A DNA stretch of 64,000 nt from Apodemus sylvaticus (GCF_947179515.1 NC_067473.1:79400626-79464625), one strand, 5' to 3'. Positions 1 through 11,540 are shown, numbered from the stretch's first letter. Program-made: numbers and translations. Notes: a model not told the origin generated them from the letters alone.

Positions 1-236
1 GTCAGCGATGCCAAGGGGCACATCCAGGGCAGTCTGTTTGAGAGAAAGAGAAAGGGCTTAGCTAAATGGCAGGTCTCCTGGCCCTCGCACAGGATTTATC
101 TCACAGTGTTCTTCAGTCAGCAAACAGCCTTTGACACTATAACATCTGTAAGCCAAATCCACACACACTCATTCCTCTTTGCTCTTAAGAACAAAGTCCC
201 CAAGGGCTTCTTTTCAATGACACAAAAAGCATGCAG

Positions 237-386
237 AGTAACTAACACCTGTGATTCCAGCACTTGGTCTAAGGCAGGAGGGTTGCTGCTATGAGTCTAG
301 ATCTAGCCTGTGATACATTGCCAGTTCCAGGCCAGCCTGAGCTATAGAGTGACCTTCTGTTTAAAACAAACAAACCATTAAAAAAA
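237..386 (+). mobile_element. Old B1-type SINE
   Basis: A degenerate 7SL-derived SINE. The B1 landmarks occur in order: a 'gtgattccagcacttgg' core (B1: taatcccagcactTggg), 'aggcaggaggg', 'ttccaggccagcctgagct' and 'tagagtgacc', followed by an A-rich tail with AAAC units. Divergence from the modern B1 consensus is high and the first bases are lost, so this is an old insertion. It is probably inert. Confidence 0.7.
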
Positions 387-1881
387 AAAGTATAAGTTAA
401 ACTCAACCAAATGCACTACTTAAATTGAGATGCTTGCCAAAGAAGCAGAAATTTATTTTACTGTGGTGTTCTGAGAAGCAGGACACGCCTGTGGCACAGG
501 GGCTGAGTCAGAGGGTGTGGTGAGAGCAGAAACAGAAAACTGATAATCTCCCCTCAGCAAGCCAAACAAAGCAAATGCCACTGCGGAAACTCCATTCTTC
601 TGGCTAACAAGGTTCTGCTCCTTTAAAGCTGGCCCTTGCTGCCTGCAGGGGAAAGGCCCAGAGCAGAGCAAGGGTCACCGTGCTGTGATCCTGCATCTGC
701 CTTTGCCCTGGCCAGCCCTCACCTCCATTCTGTCCACTCTGCTTGCCTTAGGCCTGGGCTGTACTGAGCCTGCACCACTGTAGGAGCCTACAACAAGGAC
801 TCCCTGCAGTGTCACTGTCTGCAGCTGGTAACCTGTCACATTAATGGTGACTTGTCCGGTCACACAAGGCAGCCATACTTCTCTGTATCTACAGGCAAAG
901 TCCAAGCTCTTTAGCTGCACCCAAGACTTGTGGCTATCCTCTCCTCAGCCTGCCCGGGCGCTCTCTCTTGTCCCAGCTGGGGTCATTCATTCTATGGGTT
1001 GCTGTTCTTGGTGTGGGTCAGGTATACATTATCCATCCCTGCTCTTGCTCAGCCTGAACCGCCAACCCCCTTCCCTGGCAGTGTTTCTGGGCCTTCCTGT
1101 GCTTCCTTCTGGATAACTCAGAACTTTCCTTCAGGAAGGTGTCCCTGAGTGTCCTAGAACAAAATGCTTGTGCTAGCGCTACTTGTAGACATTAGGGACT
1201 TACTCACGTGGCAACCTAGCTTGGCATTAGCCCAAATCACTCTCCTACAGTGTCTCTTTAAATCTGTACCACAATGGAGGAGGGACGGGGACTTGGGAGG
1301 GGTCATAGGTGACAATATCTTGCTCCCCATTCAAAATGAATCAACATGTGAAAAATTTCTGTCTCTTAAGTAAACTTTTGGGAAAGGGGTGGCTTTGAAG
1401 GGCTACCAGGAGCCATCTTGATTGGCTCGACTTCTTTCTCATGCCAGAGGGGAGCTAGAGACGCTGCAGGCTCTGGTCTCGTAACCACCAAGCCTGAGAA
1501 AACAGAGAGACTTAGTCCCAGACTCCCCAGAGCGGCTTTGTCACCATGGCCCCGGTTATCCTTGAGGCATATATACTACCTGCCTTTTGTCCACCTGTAA
1601 CCATGGAGGCTGCAGAGTGACAGCAGTTCTGTGAACAATGCTTTTTCTTCAAGTAACTCTTGAGAGAGGAGAGAGCATTCACATAATGTTTATTACAACA
1701 AATTACTATGATCGTTCTATCTTATTACTGTCGTTAAGCTCTTGCTGTGCCTAAGTTATAGACTAACCAGTCACAGAGTGAGAGAGAAGTAGGCCGCAGA
1801 GGCCTGGTGGGTGGGTAGACAGGGAATCAGTGCCTCCCCACTGTTCCCAGCAGCCCCTGAGTCTCAGGGTGCATCCCCTGC

Positions 1882-1883
<2 letters not shown>
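387..1883. other. Unassigned, no gene or repeat recognised
   Basis: About 1.5 kb of mixed-composition sequence. Short open frames on both strands (up to 90 codons) overlap each other and show no recognisable domain, no repeat signature and no splice-site architecture I would defend. Confidence 0.5.
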
Positions 1884-1924
<41 letters not shown>

Positions 1925-1970
1925 TGTGTGTGTGTGTCTGTGTGTCTGTGTGTCTGTGTGTCTGTGTGTC
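1884..1970. repeat. (TG)n / (TGTC)n microsatellite
   Basis: About 87 bp of TG dinucleotides that pass into TGTGTC units at the right end. Such tracts are length-polymorphic and can adopt Z-DNA. Confidence 0.95.
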
Positions 1971-2138
1971 CTAAACCAGAGTTCTAGCTCAGGACATACT
2001 CTTGTGTAGAGTCCAGGTCTTTTGCAGAGGGATCAACAAAACTAATGTGCACCCTGGGGACTTTGCCATGAGCTGGCACTTCTTTACCATTTTAACTTCT
2101 GGCTAACTCAGCACATTTTATATTTCTTAACTAGTTGG

Positions 2139-2525
2139 GTGAGTTTTGTTGTTGTTTGGTTGGGGGGGAGAGATTTTTTTTATTTGGGTGTTTTTTTGAT
2201 TTTTTTTTATTGTTGTTTGTTTTTGTTTGGTTTGGTTGGGGTTTTGTTGTTTTGTTTGGTTAGATTTTGTGTTTTTTTTTTGTTGTTTGCTTTTTGGTTT
2301 TATTGGGTTTTGGCGGTTAGGGGTTTTGTTGTTGTTGTTTGTTTTGGTTTTTCTTACATGTGTGGGTATTTCACCTGCATATGCATCTGTGTGCCACATG
2401 GGTGCCTAGTGTTTATAGAGGTCAAAAGAAGGCACTGGATCCCCTGAAACTGGAGTTACAGACAGCTCTGAGCCTCCATGCCGGTGCTGAGATTTGAAGG
2501 CAGCCCCTCTGGAAGAGCAGCCAGC
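2139..2525 (-). mobile_element. B3-type SINE (antisense) with long T/G-rich tail
   Basis: Read on the minus strand this is a tRNA-derived B2/B3-class SINE. On the plus strand the order is a T/G-rich stretch of about 205 bp (2139-2345; the complement of an expanded A-rich tail), then 'gtgggtatttcacctgcat', 'gccacatgggtgcc', 'ggcactggatcccctg', 'ctggagttacagacag' and finally 'tctggaagagcagccag' near the tRNA-related end. These match the antisense B3 pattern. The tail is unusually long, and runs of T, G and TTG create spurious Phe/Leu/Val-rich frames. Confidence 0.75.
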
Positions 2526-3540
2526 TCCTAGAATTGCCTTTTTCATTGTGCTGTTAAATTCCTCATCTCTGCTTTACAAATCGCCCTTCAGAAACAATCG
2601 GAAGTTGACCTGTAAACCAAACAAACAACAGCCACAAAATTATATTAAAGGACGAAGGCCTGATGTCGTCTCCGAAGCTGACTTCTCAGTGGCTAAGGGA
2701 GAAGCGAAGCCGAGCCTAACTTTCACTGTTATGATGAGGTCTCTGAACCAAACCCTCTATGCGCTCTTACTCGCACTTTCTGAGCCACCTTTATAACTGA
2801 GCTCCACCTAACAGACAGAAGACTGAGTTCTGGAGAGAGTCACTCAGTCCCCAAGGCCACCAAGCCATACAGCTACACTCCAGCTCTATAAAAACGTTAT
2901 GGAAGATTGCTGTTGGCATAGAGCAGGTTCTCGTGACAGATGGCCACGCACAGACGTGACGCCGGGCATGCTTAGGTGAAGCGGGGAGGCGCTCTGACTG
3001 CTCTCACGCTGGCCCAGAGCGTGGCCTCCAGCCCCTGCAGACGGCTACTTCCTTCTCTTAGCTGAGTTAGGGACTCATGGCTCTCCTCATGGCGAGCTTG
3101 TGGAAACCCGGCCGGCTCCGTTTCCATCTCCATCCTCTGTTTCCCATGCCATAGACGCTAAACCCCGCTTCTCTTCCCCAACCCCAGCCCTAAGGAAGGA
3201 AGAACTCTGTGGATAGAAAAGGCAGGCATGTGCTTGACTTAAATGGGAATAGCCTTTTGTCCGTGTGCACCTCAGTACGGGTCGGAGAGCGGATGGGTAG
3301 AGGATGCACAGGGCCAGTAGCACATTCCAGCCCATCCTTTCTCTCCCCACCGCTTTGAGAAGCAGCCCCAGGGGTGTGTGGGAGAGCTCGCCCAATATAG
3401 GGGGCTCTCCTCCTTTACCCTCCCGACAGGAAACTACAATCCTAGCTTGCATCCTTCCAGACACAGTCCCGTGTCTTGAATTAACCTCAAGCCTTATAAT
3501 TTTCTACATTCTGGAAGTGGGGGCAGATCTCTGTGGGTGA
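2526..3540. other. Unassigned, no gene or repeat recognised
   Basis: About 1 kb without a recognisable repeat. A 125-codon minus-strand frame (3087-3464) and a 100-codon plus-strand frame (2494-2796) have no recognised domain. Confidence 0.45.
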
Positions 3541-3720
3541 GAAGTTTCCTTTGTAAGCCAGCCCCAGAACTCATGGAGGAGTGGAAGAGAACTGACTCCA
3601 CATGGTTGTCCTGTAACCTCTATGTTTTGTGGCACACACACACACACACACACATACACACACTACAAGCACCAACCATGATGATGATTATGGTGGTGGT
3701 GATGATGGTAGTGGTAAAGT
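3541..3720 (+). mobile_element. tRNA-derived SINE 3' portion with CA and ATG/GTG tail
   Basis: Contains 'agccccagaactcatgg', 'gagaactgactcca' and 'ggttgtcctgtaacctc', followed by (CA)n at 3632-3662 and ATG/GTG trinucleotides at 3678-3716. This 'gttgtcctctgacctcc + (CA)n' ending is shared with the copy at 53636-53840. It belongs to the B2/B3/B4-related murid SINEs; I cannot name the subfamily with certainty. Confidence 0.55.
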
Positions 3721-4105
3721 ATTTTTAAGTTCTTATGTTTCATGAGTGGTTTCTCACTCTAAATGATTAGAGTGAAAATCGGCACAGCTGTATACCTTGT
3801 CCTGCTCGACAGACTGGCCAGTGTCCCGGGAGCAGTCACTCACTTAGCTTACCTCTGCAATGCAGGGGGAGTGAGGGTATTTTAGATGGGGAAAAACAGG
3901 TTATGGGGAGGGTTCTTGCTCCAGATCTCATAGATCTTCAGCCTACACAGGCTAAGCAAACGGCACCCTTTTATCTCTAGTGCCGTGTCCACAAGGCTCC
4001 TGGTTTGAGAGAAAAAGTTTGTTTCTCTTTGGGCTTCAAAACTAAAGTCCTCCCTTGCAGTGGACTGTGAACTCTCCTCCTGTCTCCCAGGGTCATGCTT
4101 CTGCC
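3721..4105. other. Unassigned
   Basis: Short unassigned interval between SINE and microsatellite. The stretch around 3820-3950 vaguely recalls a MIR but is too diverged to call. Confidence 0.4.
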
Positions 4106-4244
4106 CTCTCTGTCTGTCTCTGTCTGTCTCTCTGTCTCTCTGTCTCTCTGTCTGTGTTTGTCTCTCTGTCTGTCTCTGTCTGTCTCTCTGTGTGTCTGTC
4201 TCTCTGTCTGTCTCTGTCTGTCTGTCTCTGTCTGTCTGTCTGTA

Positions 4245-4301
<57 letters not shown>
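4106..4301. repeat. (CTGT)n-(TC)n compound microsatellite
   Basis: About 195 bp in which CTGT/CTCTGT units grade into a pure TC run (4250-4300). It yields long Ser/Leu/Val/Cys frames on one strand and Arg/Glu/Thr/Asp frames on the other. These are repeat artefacts and not genes. Confidence 0.95.
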
Positions 4302-4306
<5 letters not shown>

Positions 4307-5884
4307 GGTGTCTCTTGGTGTGGCTTTCTTTCTGTATTCCTCATTGTGCAGGTCTGGATAGGATGTCTGCATTGGCAGTAGAGCAAAGGGCATCTCCATC
4401 ACTTATCCCAAAATCCTGGGCTTAACTAATACCAGGGCCACTCACAGAAGGCAGTGCCACACACTTAGGAGAGCACTGAGATAAGGTGATCGCCCATGCC
4501 AGGAAGCTTAGCAGATGGTGAACTCACTGAACACGCACCACCTAGTGGCAAGCTGGAGTAAGGCCACCTCAGCACGGGGGGCGGAAAAGAAACCTTGTTT
4601 CCCCAGAGCACAGCAGAACAGTGCCCTGTGAGGAGTTGTCCCATTGTGTGGTTTAATCAGCACGTGTATGAATCTCTCTGAGTGGGAGCTAAAGAATAAG
4701 TTACAACTGCGAACTTAGATCCTCTGGCTGCAAAGATAGACTCCTTGCACAGCACACATTATGGGAGACAAGGACAGCAGGCAGTTTCTCTGATTAGGAA
4801 GCTAGAATTCAGCAGGGATAACAGCTACTCTCAAAGATTTGAGTAAACACCAGAATGTCAGAACAATAGACGGTTATTTCACATTTCTACATTTGGACAC
4901 ATTGTAATAGCTAGCCGACTCCCTGTTCCCATAAACAGAACCTATAATCTCCAGTCCAGTAGGTAGCAAGGACAGAGCCCCTCCACTTTGTTTTTTTACA
5001 AGAGTGGATAATGTTGACATTTCTCAGCCCAAGAATCATTTTAATCTTTGTTTTTTCATCAATAGTGAAAGAAATACTCACCTGCAGGAAGAGGCACCAG
5101 TGTGTTCTGGGACGATTAAATTCAATTAAATGTCAGTGTTCACATGAAACAGCTAGTCAAAACAATATTCACTGCTTTTGATGATGTGTATTGAAATCTG
5201 CCAAACTGAAAAAGCAGACCTGCCTCACATAGACCCACGCCAGCAAAACTGGAGGCACTCTCACTCTCAGAAGCCCTTCACACAGTCTTATGGCCTCTGG
5301 AGCAAATACCAGCCCAGTGGGCCAGGAGGCTGGCCTGGGTGTGGGAAGCAGTGAAGAATGCTTACTAAGTTTCTCTTGTCACCATCAGGAATCTGGGGGC
5401 TGCTGTTTGTGACTGAGCATAAGAGCCTTTCAGGCCCATGAGGTGGAGACATCTGCCTAGTCCTGGAAGAAGGAGCACCAGCAGAAGAGACTCTTCCATT
5501 CTGCAGCCCAGCAACCCAGCCAGGACCTGCCCTGCCAGGACCCTAGGCTGTACTGCACACATCTCCTCCCCCACCCTCCCATCGCGCAGTAAGAGGCATT
5601 TGCTGGGTTGGGCCTTTGTTAAACCAGCATGGAGGGCAGACCAACATCAACCCTCCACTTAAAGGAAAGTCGCCACTGGCCATGGGAAATGGTATGTGTA
5701 GGTGAATTCATTGGGCTTAAAGTTGCTGGGGACTCCCTACTTGAGTGAAGAGGAGGGTCACCTTGTTCTACAATATTGAAAATGCAGAGATTGCTAGCTG
5801 TGTTCCTTTCCCTAAATTCCTGAAGAAATGGGTCTTAGTTTACTGTTGGGCACATAATGAAGCTTCCTATAATGAAGCTTTTAG
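4302..5884. other. Unassigned, no gene or repeat recognised
   Basis: About 1.6 kb without recognisable coding or repeat signatures. No frame exceeds about 75 codons. Confidence 0.45.
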
Positions 5885-5886
5885 GG

Positions 5887-5889
5887 TAA

Positions 5890-5923
<34 letters not shown>

Positions 5924-5975
5924 CAGAGACAGACACAGAGACAGACAGAGAGAGACAGACATACAGACACAGAGA
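5887..5975. repeat. (GA)n / (GACA)n microsatellite
   Basis: GA dinucleotides followed by AGAC and ACAGAG units, about 89 bp. Confidence 0.9.
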
Positions 5976-6108
5976 CTAAAAGATCAAAAATGTAGGTTGT
6001 CTTTTGGGCCCCTGGGCCTGTGGGTCAGCATTGATTGGGAAGCTGCCAAGTAACTCTGGTGAGAGTCCAAATGAGGGCATGGAAAGAGAGAACAGAAGAA
6101 AGGGTAAT

Positions 6109-6111
<3 letters not shown>

Positions 6112-6152
<41 letters not shown>
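6112..6152. repeat. (GA)n microsatellite
   Basis: About 20 uninterrupted GA units, only 140 bp downstream of another GA-based tract. Confidence 0.95.
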
Positions 6153-6156
<4 letters not shown>

Positions 6157-7367
6157 GCAGAGTGAGGTAAGGCAGTGGAGGAAGAACAGAAGGGAAAAGC
6201 AGCAGAGGGCAAGGAGAAGAGGGTGAGTGGGGACAAAAAGAATCAAAGACACTGCAGAGAAGACAGACAGAACAAACAGATGGACGGACGGAAACAGCTG
6301 AATGAGACCCGAGAAGCCCAGGTGTCCAAGGGCCAGCACATGCCCTGGGCCATGAAATTGCAGCAGCTGGGAGGGCAGCCTTTGCCACCAGCATCCAGGA
6401 GTCTGGGAATGTCTCTGCTCTGCATGGCTAGGCTGGGCTCTGCTTTCACAGCTTGGCTGGCCATGGTAGCTAGGATGGGGAAAGGAGCAGAAGGGAGGCA
6501 GAGCCCTAGGGAGGGAGGGAGGGGGGGGAGGGAGGGAGGGGAGGGGGGAGAGAGGGCCGACTGGACCAAGTTGCAGCAAACCTGTGTTAGACTTCCTTTA
6601 TTCTGCTTGCAGACACACCCTGCTTGGCTGCAGCATGCATAAGCCCTGGGAAGACAGTGAGGAAATCCCTAGGAGCGAGACTTGGGTTTCCAGCTTCACT
6701 GTCCCCTGAGATCCTCCGTGGGAGTGTCAGGTGTCCTGCCCATGAGAGGACAGCAACACAAAGGAAATCAGACCAAAGAGAAACCTCGGGGCTTTTCTGT
6801 CTCCACTTTCTTATAAGTAATGAGAGCTCATCCCTTCTTTTATTTACTTGGTCCAAATCGAGGGGAGACGAAGTTCATGGTGAATCGTGCAGAATCACTG
6901 GACTTTCTTTCCAAGTTCTATCCCATAACTTATAGGAAAGGTTGACACCCACATTATAATGCTTATTAGAAACCCAAAGTTGACCAAGAATCAAAGAAAC
7001 AAAAGAAGAGGCTTACAAAAGAAGGTAGGTGGAACCTATCTGTTAAAGAGTCAGGAGACAAAGAGCTTTTGTACTTCAGGGGCAGCATCAGCCTCTAGAA
7101 AGTAAAGAAAGAGCAAACCTCCATTTCAGCTTCCTTATGGTTAAACCTCATATGATCAGCACATTCAAAAAGGACCTGAGACCATCTAATAACTTTAAGC
7201 TTTTCATTTTCAGGACAAAAACAAAACAGGAAAACAAACAAAAAAACAAAAAACGAAAACCAAGGCATGGGAATTAGCTCGCATTTCCTTAGTTTAACTG
7301 TATTAGCTACAGTTAAATGTAAGTTGTAAATGTAAATGTACAGTTAATGTATCCAACACTTACTACT
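6153..7367. other. Unassigned, with a G-rich GGGA tract
   Basis: Mostly unassigned. A (GGGA)n-type G-rich tract lies at 6509-6553 and has several G runs of three or more, so it could form a G-quadruplex. The antisense frames of 108-184 codons across 6025-6579 are driven by this tract and by the neighbouring GA repeat. Confidence 0.5.
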
Positions 7368-7449
7368 CGGCTAATGGAAGAAAGCAGAGAGGGGGTCTCT
7401 GGGAGCTTCGGCTAATGGAAGAAAGCAGAGAGGGGGTCTCTGGGAGCTT
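7368..7449. repeat. Perfect 41-bp tandem duplication
   Basis: A 41-bp unit at 7368-7408 is repeated base for base at 7409-7449, with no spacer. The unit begins 'cggctaatggaagaaagcag' and ends 'gggagctt'. Perfect identity implies a recent duplication or an assembly artefact. Confidence 0.95.
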
Positions 7450-7484
7450 GTAGATCTCTTTATGGACAAAGAGAGATACAAGGT

Positions 7485-7605
7485 ACCTCTTTTTCCACTT
7501 GGATCTTGGAGATGTCACCTGACATCTCTGTTTCCCCACATGTAAAATGAGGCCTTTGGAATTACTGTTTGGGCAATCCCGATGCTCCTTAACCAATGAT
7601 GGGGA
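7485..7605 (+). mobile_element. MIR fragment
   Basis: The segment 'cttggagatgtcacctg', 'tctgtttccccacatg' and 'taaaatgaggcctttgga' follows the MIR consensus order 'cttgggcaagtcacttaacctc', 'cagtttcctcatctgtaaaatgggg'. This is a mammalian-wide SINE that predates rodents. Confidence 0.65.
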
Positions 7606-7765
7606 TCTATACTGGTGAGCCCACTGAAGGTTGACAATACCACCTAGTCTAACCCATTAAGCATCACAGCCAAATCACACAGCACAGAATAGCTACAGTG
7701 CAGCCAGTGGCACTGCCCAGCTTCTCTAGATAATACCATACCGCAGACGGTTAGACAAGGAAAAC

Positions 7766-7850
7766 AAAATTCACCCGAAATTCTAGCACTTGGGTGGTTG
7801 AGGCAAGACCATCACAAGCCTGAGTCAAATAGCTAGCTGTTGCTCAAAAC
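7766..7850 (+). mobile_element. B1-type SINE fragment
   Basis: Contains 'aattctagcacttgggtgg', 'ttgaggcaagaccatcacaa' and 'gcctgagtcaaatagct', which is a diverged left/central B1 with part of the right half missing. Confidence 0.55.
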
Positions 7851-8339
7851 ACACAAGATCACATCTCATAAGATACTTTCTACTGAGTGGGTATTGCTTC
7901 CATGACATTGTAAGATTAAAAGAATTATAAGCTGAACCATCATAAACTGAGGCCTTTGCACTTCTTTAACTTGACACAAATCTAGGATGCTGTTGTAAAT
8001 GCTGCCTAAATGCAAATGTTGGATCTCAGTGCTTTAGCGTCTGAGGGTTCGCTGGCTCTCCCTTCCAGCATTGTTACCAGGCCAGTGTCTCCTCTGTGAA
8101 CAGTAAATGGCTGCTAATCAAAAGAACTGCTGAATTTCAAATTTTCAGAGGCAATTCATTCCTATTCTAGCCTAGTGTTTGCTGCTAGTGAGGTTAACTA
8201 TAACTAGAGTTCTATTTTTACTACTTCTCTGAAGAACTGGGAGTGTTTCTCTACTTTGAGGACTCTGTGATTAGATTGTGCCCTCCAAATAATCCAGGGT
8301 CTTACCCAAGGTCAGCAGCCCTCACTCTGCCTGCACACC

Positions 8340-8341
<2 letters not shown>
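7851..8341. other. Unassigned
   Basis: About 490 bp without recognisable features. Confidence 0.4.

Positions 8342-8374
<33 letters not shown>
8342..8374. repeat. (CA)n microsatellite
   Basis: About 16 CA units. Confidence 0.95.
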
Positions 8375-8376
<2 letters not shown>

Positions 8377-8449
8377 GGAATGACTTCGGAGGGTTTCCTA
8401 TTATCAAAAGCTGACAACAGCACCATGTGCATCCAGTGCTGAATAGGTT

Positions 8450-8715
8450 CTTTCTGATACACTATCTCTTTACCTGGAATATTACACATACAAATGAGCT
8501 ATTGATGAATATGTAGCAGCACAGAGGAGTCTCGTGTATTGTGCTGTGTGAAAGAAGCCAGACTATTGGCTATGCAATGTTAGATTCCTACTCTAGATTC
8601 AGATAAGATTAGCCATTGCAAATATGTCAGTGGTTCACCATTGTATGAGTTCGTTAGGACCCTTAGAAATATACAGTGATCTTGTATACAGATTAGACAT
8701 AAGCCTAACTTTTAA
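8450..8715 (+). mobile_element. Ancient L1 (L1M-type) 3' region
   Basis: Contains 'tgtgaaagaagccagac', the hallmark of the terminal ORF2/3' region of ancient mammalian L1. It is preceded by 'acctggaatattacacat' and followed by a 'tagattcctactctagattc' stretch (L1: gtatgattccatttatatga). Heavily diverged, so it predates the rodent radiation. Confidence 0.6.
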
Positions 8716-8912
8716 ATGAAGGGCACTTGGGGGAGAAAGGGAACTATACTTGGAAGGTCCTTTGGGCTAGAAGCTATGGAGGGAGATCCACTGAACTATG
8801 TCTTCCTTGTGTAGTAGTAAGAGGTCAAGGTGCCCAGGCTGAACTACGATGTTCAATGTTCAGGGACCACCTCCTCCACCGTAGACAACGTTAAAGATCA
8901 TATTTGTGATCC

Positions 8913-9040
8913 AGGTAGCACACACTTTTATCCCAGGCAGAGGCAGGCAGATCTCTGAGAGTTTGAGGTCAGCCTACTTTACAAAATGACTTCCAAGATA
9001 GGTAGAGTTGACACACAGAGAAACCCTGTCTAGAAAAGAA
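8913..9040 (+). mobile_element. B1 SINE
   Basis: The landmarks 'tagcacacacttttatccca', 'ggcagaggcaggcagatc', 'gagagtttgaggtcagcct' and 'acacagagaaaccctgtct' occur in B1 order. The 5' end is truncated and there is an internal divergence around 8975-9005. Confidence 0.8.
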
Positions 9041-9908
9041 TTTTAAAGTAATATTTGTGACGTATGAGTAAAAATCCTCCCCCCTAATTTTCAGCAGAGA
9101 AGTCAGCCTGCTGAGACTCCACAGTGAATGGCTGGATCTAAAGCCCCCAGTGCAGCCATTAATTTTCCAATCTCTTGCTGCAACTGGCCAACCTCTCCCC
9201 GTCTCAGTCCAACACATATAAAAGGGATACACTTTCAGCGCATGCTCTAAAACGTGCCTGTGGATCATGGGTGTTAGCTTGTTCAACAAATCCCTGCTCT
9301 GTGCCAGGCTCCGTGCGGTAGGTGGGGAGATTCAACAGAAGCGCCGTGCCAGTCCCTAACATGAATTCCCTGCAAAGAATGTTCTTATCTCTTAAAAACG
9401 TACAAAACAGGAGCTTCTTGCCAAAGCGTTTGCTTTTTCTCTACTTGAAAACGGTTCCTTTACTATCACCTGGCTCATGGAGAGTAGCCGCGGGATTTGT
9501 TTATAAATTACCATGAAATCTTGCATTTGCAGCGGCTGCTCTCAATCAACAGTTCAGTAGTATTTCCTACACTAGTGTTTGTTATGATGGTTCAGGAACC
9601 ATTGTAGGACATCTCCATAAGGCAACATATACCACTTCATGTTTCCTTTCACCCCGTTGTTTGAACTGAAGTTGAGTAGGAAGGGAGTGAGTGAAAATCT
9701 TGTAGGACTTGAAAGCAGGAAGACAATGGTTAAGACATTTAAATTTAAGAACTGCTTTAAATAATAAAATATTAAAAATAATAATAATTGGGGGCTTACT
9801 TATAGTTTCCGAATGTTAGACCATGGTCATAATGGCAGAAAGCAGACAGGCATGGCACTGGAGCAATAGCTGAAAACTTTACATCCTAATTTGCAAGTGG
9901 AAGAGATG
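9041..9908. other. Unassigned
   Basis: About 870 bp without recognisable features. AT-rich at 9730-9790. Confidence 0.4.

Positions 9909-9966
<58 letters not shown>
9909..9966. repeat. (GA)n microsatellite
   Basis: About 28 uninterrupted GA units, a homopurine-homopyrimidine mirror repeat capable of forming H-DNA. Confidence 0.95.
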
Positions 9967-9967
<1 letters not shown>

Positions 9968-10385
9968 AGGCACAGGCTTTTGAAGCCTCATAGCCTCCCC
10001 TGGACACAGTAAGGCAGCATCTAATCCTTCCCACGCAGTTCCACTGAGGACCAAGTATCCGGACATGGACCCACAGGAGCCATTCTCAAAGCACAATAGT
10101 GCGCTCATCGGAAAAAAAGCCAGCATTTAGGAAGGGAAAAGCCAACCAAAGGACAGAACTGTCACAGCAGGCTGTCAGGTACAGATGGGAGGCCCGCAGT
10201 GACCTTCCACAACATCAGGGTTTGTTTGTTTGCTTGCTTGCTTGTTTTTATTGTGCCTACCAACCGCCCCCATCAATTCAGTTCAGTAACTGTTGTAAGA
10301 ACTTTCTCAAAAAACATACAAAACCCCAATAACAACAACAAAAAAATCCCTGCAGAACAAGGAAGCAAAATAAAACCACGTCCCA

Positions 10386-10600
10386 AACAAACAAACAAAC
10401 AAACAAACAAACAAACAAAAACCCCACCAAACTATAGCCAAATAAAAGCACACAGAAAAAAAGAATAGGAAAAAGAAGAGAAGGAAGAGGAGGGAGAAGA
10501 AGAGAAAGACAGGGAAGATGAAACAAAGATGAGGAAGAGAGAAGAAGGAGAAGGAGAAGAGGGAGAAAGAGGAAGAGGTGGTAGAGGAGGAGAATCCCTC
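10386..10600. repeat. (CAAA)n followed by purine-rich GAAGAG/GGA tract
   Basis: CAAA units at 10386-10421 are followed after a short gap by a nearly pure purine stretch (10456-10595) of AAGAG, GGAAGA and GGAGAA motifs. The opposite strand gives a Leu/Phe/Pro-rich frame that should not be read as a protein. Confidence 0.85.
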
Positions 10601-10639
10601 CTCTGGAGTCTACCGTATGGTGGTTAAATACTCCTGATC

Positions 10640-11483
10640 ATTAGGCACGTGATAAAAGTCCTAGAGAGATCAGGGATTCAAGGGACATACCTCAATATAA
10701 TAAGGGACATACCTCAATATAATAAAGGCAGCTGACAGCAAGCCCATAGCCAACATCAACTTAAACAGAAAGAAACTCAAAACAGTTACATTAAAGTTAG
10801 TAACAAGGTTGCCCATTCTCTTCATACCGATTCAATATAGTACTTGCTAGAGCAATAAGGCAACCAAAGGAATTCAAATTGGAAAGGAAAAGGTCAACAT
10901 ACCTTTATTTACAGATGATATGACAGTATACATAAGTGGCCCTAAAATTTTCACTGGGAAACGTCTATAAATGCTTTCTTTTATAAGAGTTTCCTTGGAC
11001 CCAGCTATACCACTCCTAGGCATATACCCAAAAGATGCCCCACTATATCACAGAGACACTTGTTCAACTATGTTCATAGATACTTTATTTGTAATAGCCA
11101 GGAAACAACCTAGATGTCCCTCAACTGAAGAATGGATACAGAAAATGTGGTTCATTTACACATGGAATGTTATTCAGCAGTTAAAAACAAGGACATCATG
11201 AATTTGCAGGCAAATGGATGGAACTTGAGAATATCATCCTGACTGAGGTAACCTAGAGGCAGATCCTTCCTCTGGACCACATCTTTGGGCCTCAGTAGGA
11301 GAGGATGAACCTTGTACTGCTGGGACTAGATGTCCCAGAGGGGCTACCCAAAGGGGACTCCCTTTCTCTGAGGAGAAGGAGAGAGGATAATGGGGGAGAG
11401 GGATTTGTAAGGGGTGGGGGTTGAAAGGAGAGGAGGGAAGGCTGAGATAGGGATATAAAGTGAATTTAAAAAATGCATTAAAA
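10640..11483 (+). mobile_element. L1 retrotransposon, internally deleted ORF2 to 3' end
   Basis: Translating 10665-10945 on the plus strand gives diverged L1 reverse transcriptase segments (IQGTYLNII, SKPIANINLN, then the palm region with a FTDDM motif where active L1s have F-A-D-D). The sequence then jumps to the ORF2 C-terminus at 10985-11201 (PAIPLLGIYPKD, RDTCSTMF, EEWIQKMWFIYT). The 3' UTR follows, with G/A-rich sequence, to an A-rich end near 11480. The part between the reverse transcriptase and the C-terminus is missing. Stops, frameshifts and a 22-bp tandem duplication (10681-10724) make this a dead copy with no apparent function. Confidence 0.9.
10681..10724. repeat. 22-bp tandem duplication within L1 ORF2
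   Basis: Two identical 22-bp units (10681-10702 and 10703-10724) begin 'agggacatacctcaatata'. As 22 is not a multiple of three, the duplication shifts the L1 frame. Confidence 0.9.
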
Positions 11484-11540
11484 AAGAGTTGCCTTGGTCC
11501 TAATGTCTCTTCACAGCAATAGAACAGTAACTATGACAAT
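11484..11540 (+). mobile_element. 3' end of a MaLR-type LTR
   Basis: The segment 'agagttgccttggtcctaat', 'gtctcttcacagcaatag' and 'aacagtaactatgaca' matches the last 55 bp of the full LTR seen at 30066-30459. It is directly adjacent to the L1 A-rich end. Confidence 0.7.

Noticed and set aside
3977..4425. Arg/Glu/Asp-rich 141-codon and Ser/Leu/Cys-rich 121-codon frames
   Set aside because: Translations of the CTGT/TC microsatellite on opposite strands.
6025..6579. 184-codon minus-strand Ser/Leu/Pro-rich frame
   Set aside because: Spans the GA and GGGA tracts; low complexity.
10971..11201. 76-codon frame with recognisable protein similarity
   Set aside because: It is the C-terminus of L1 ORF2 within a dead element, so it is reported as L1 and not as a gene.
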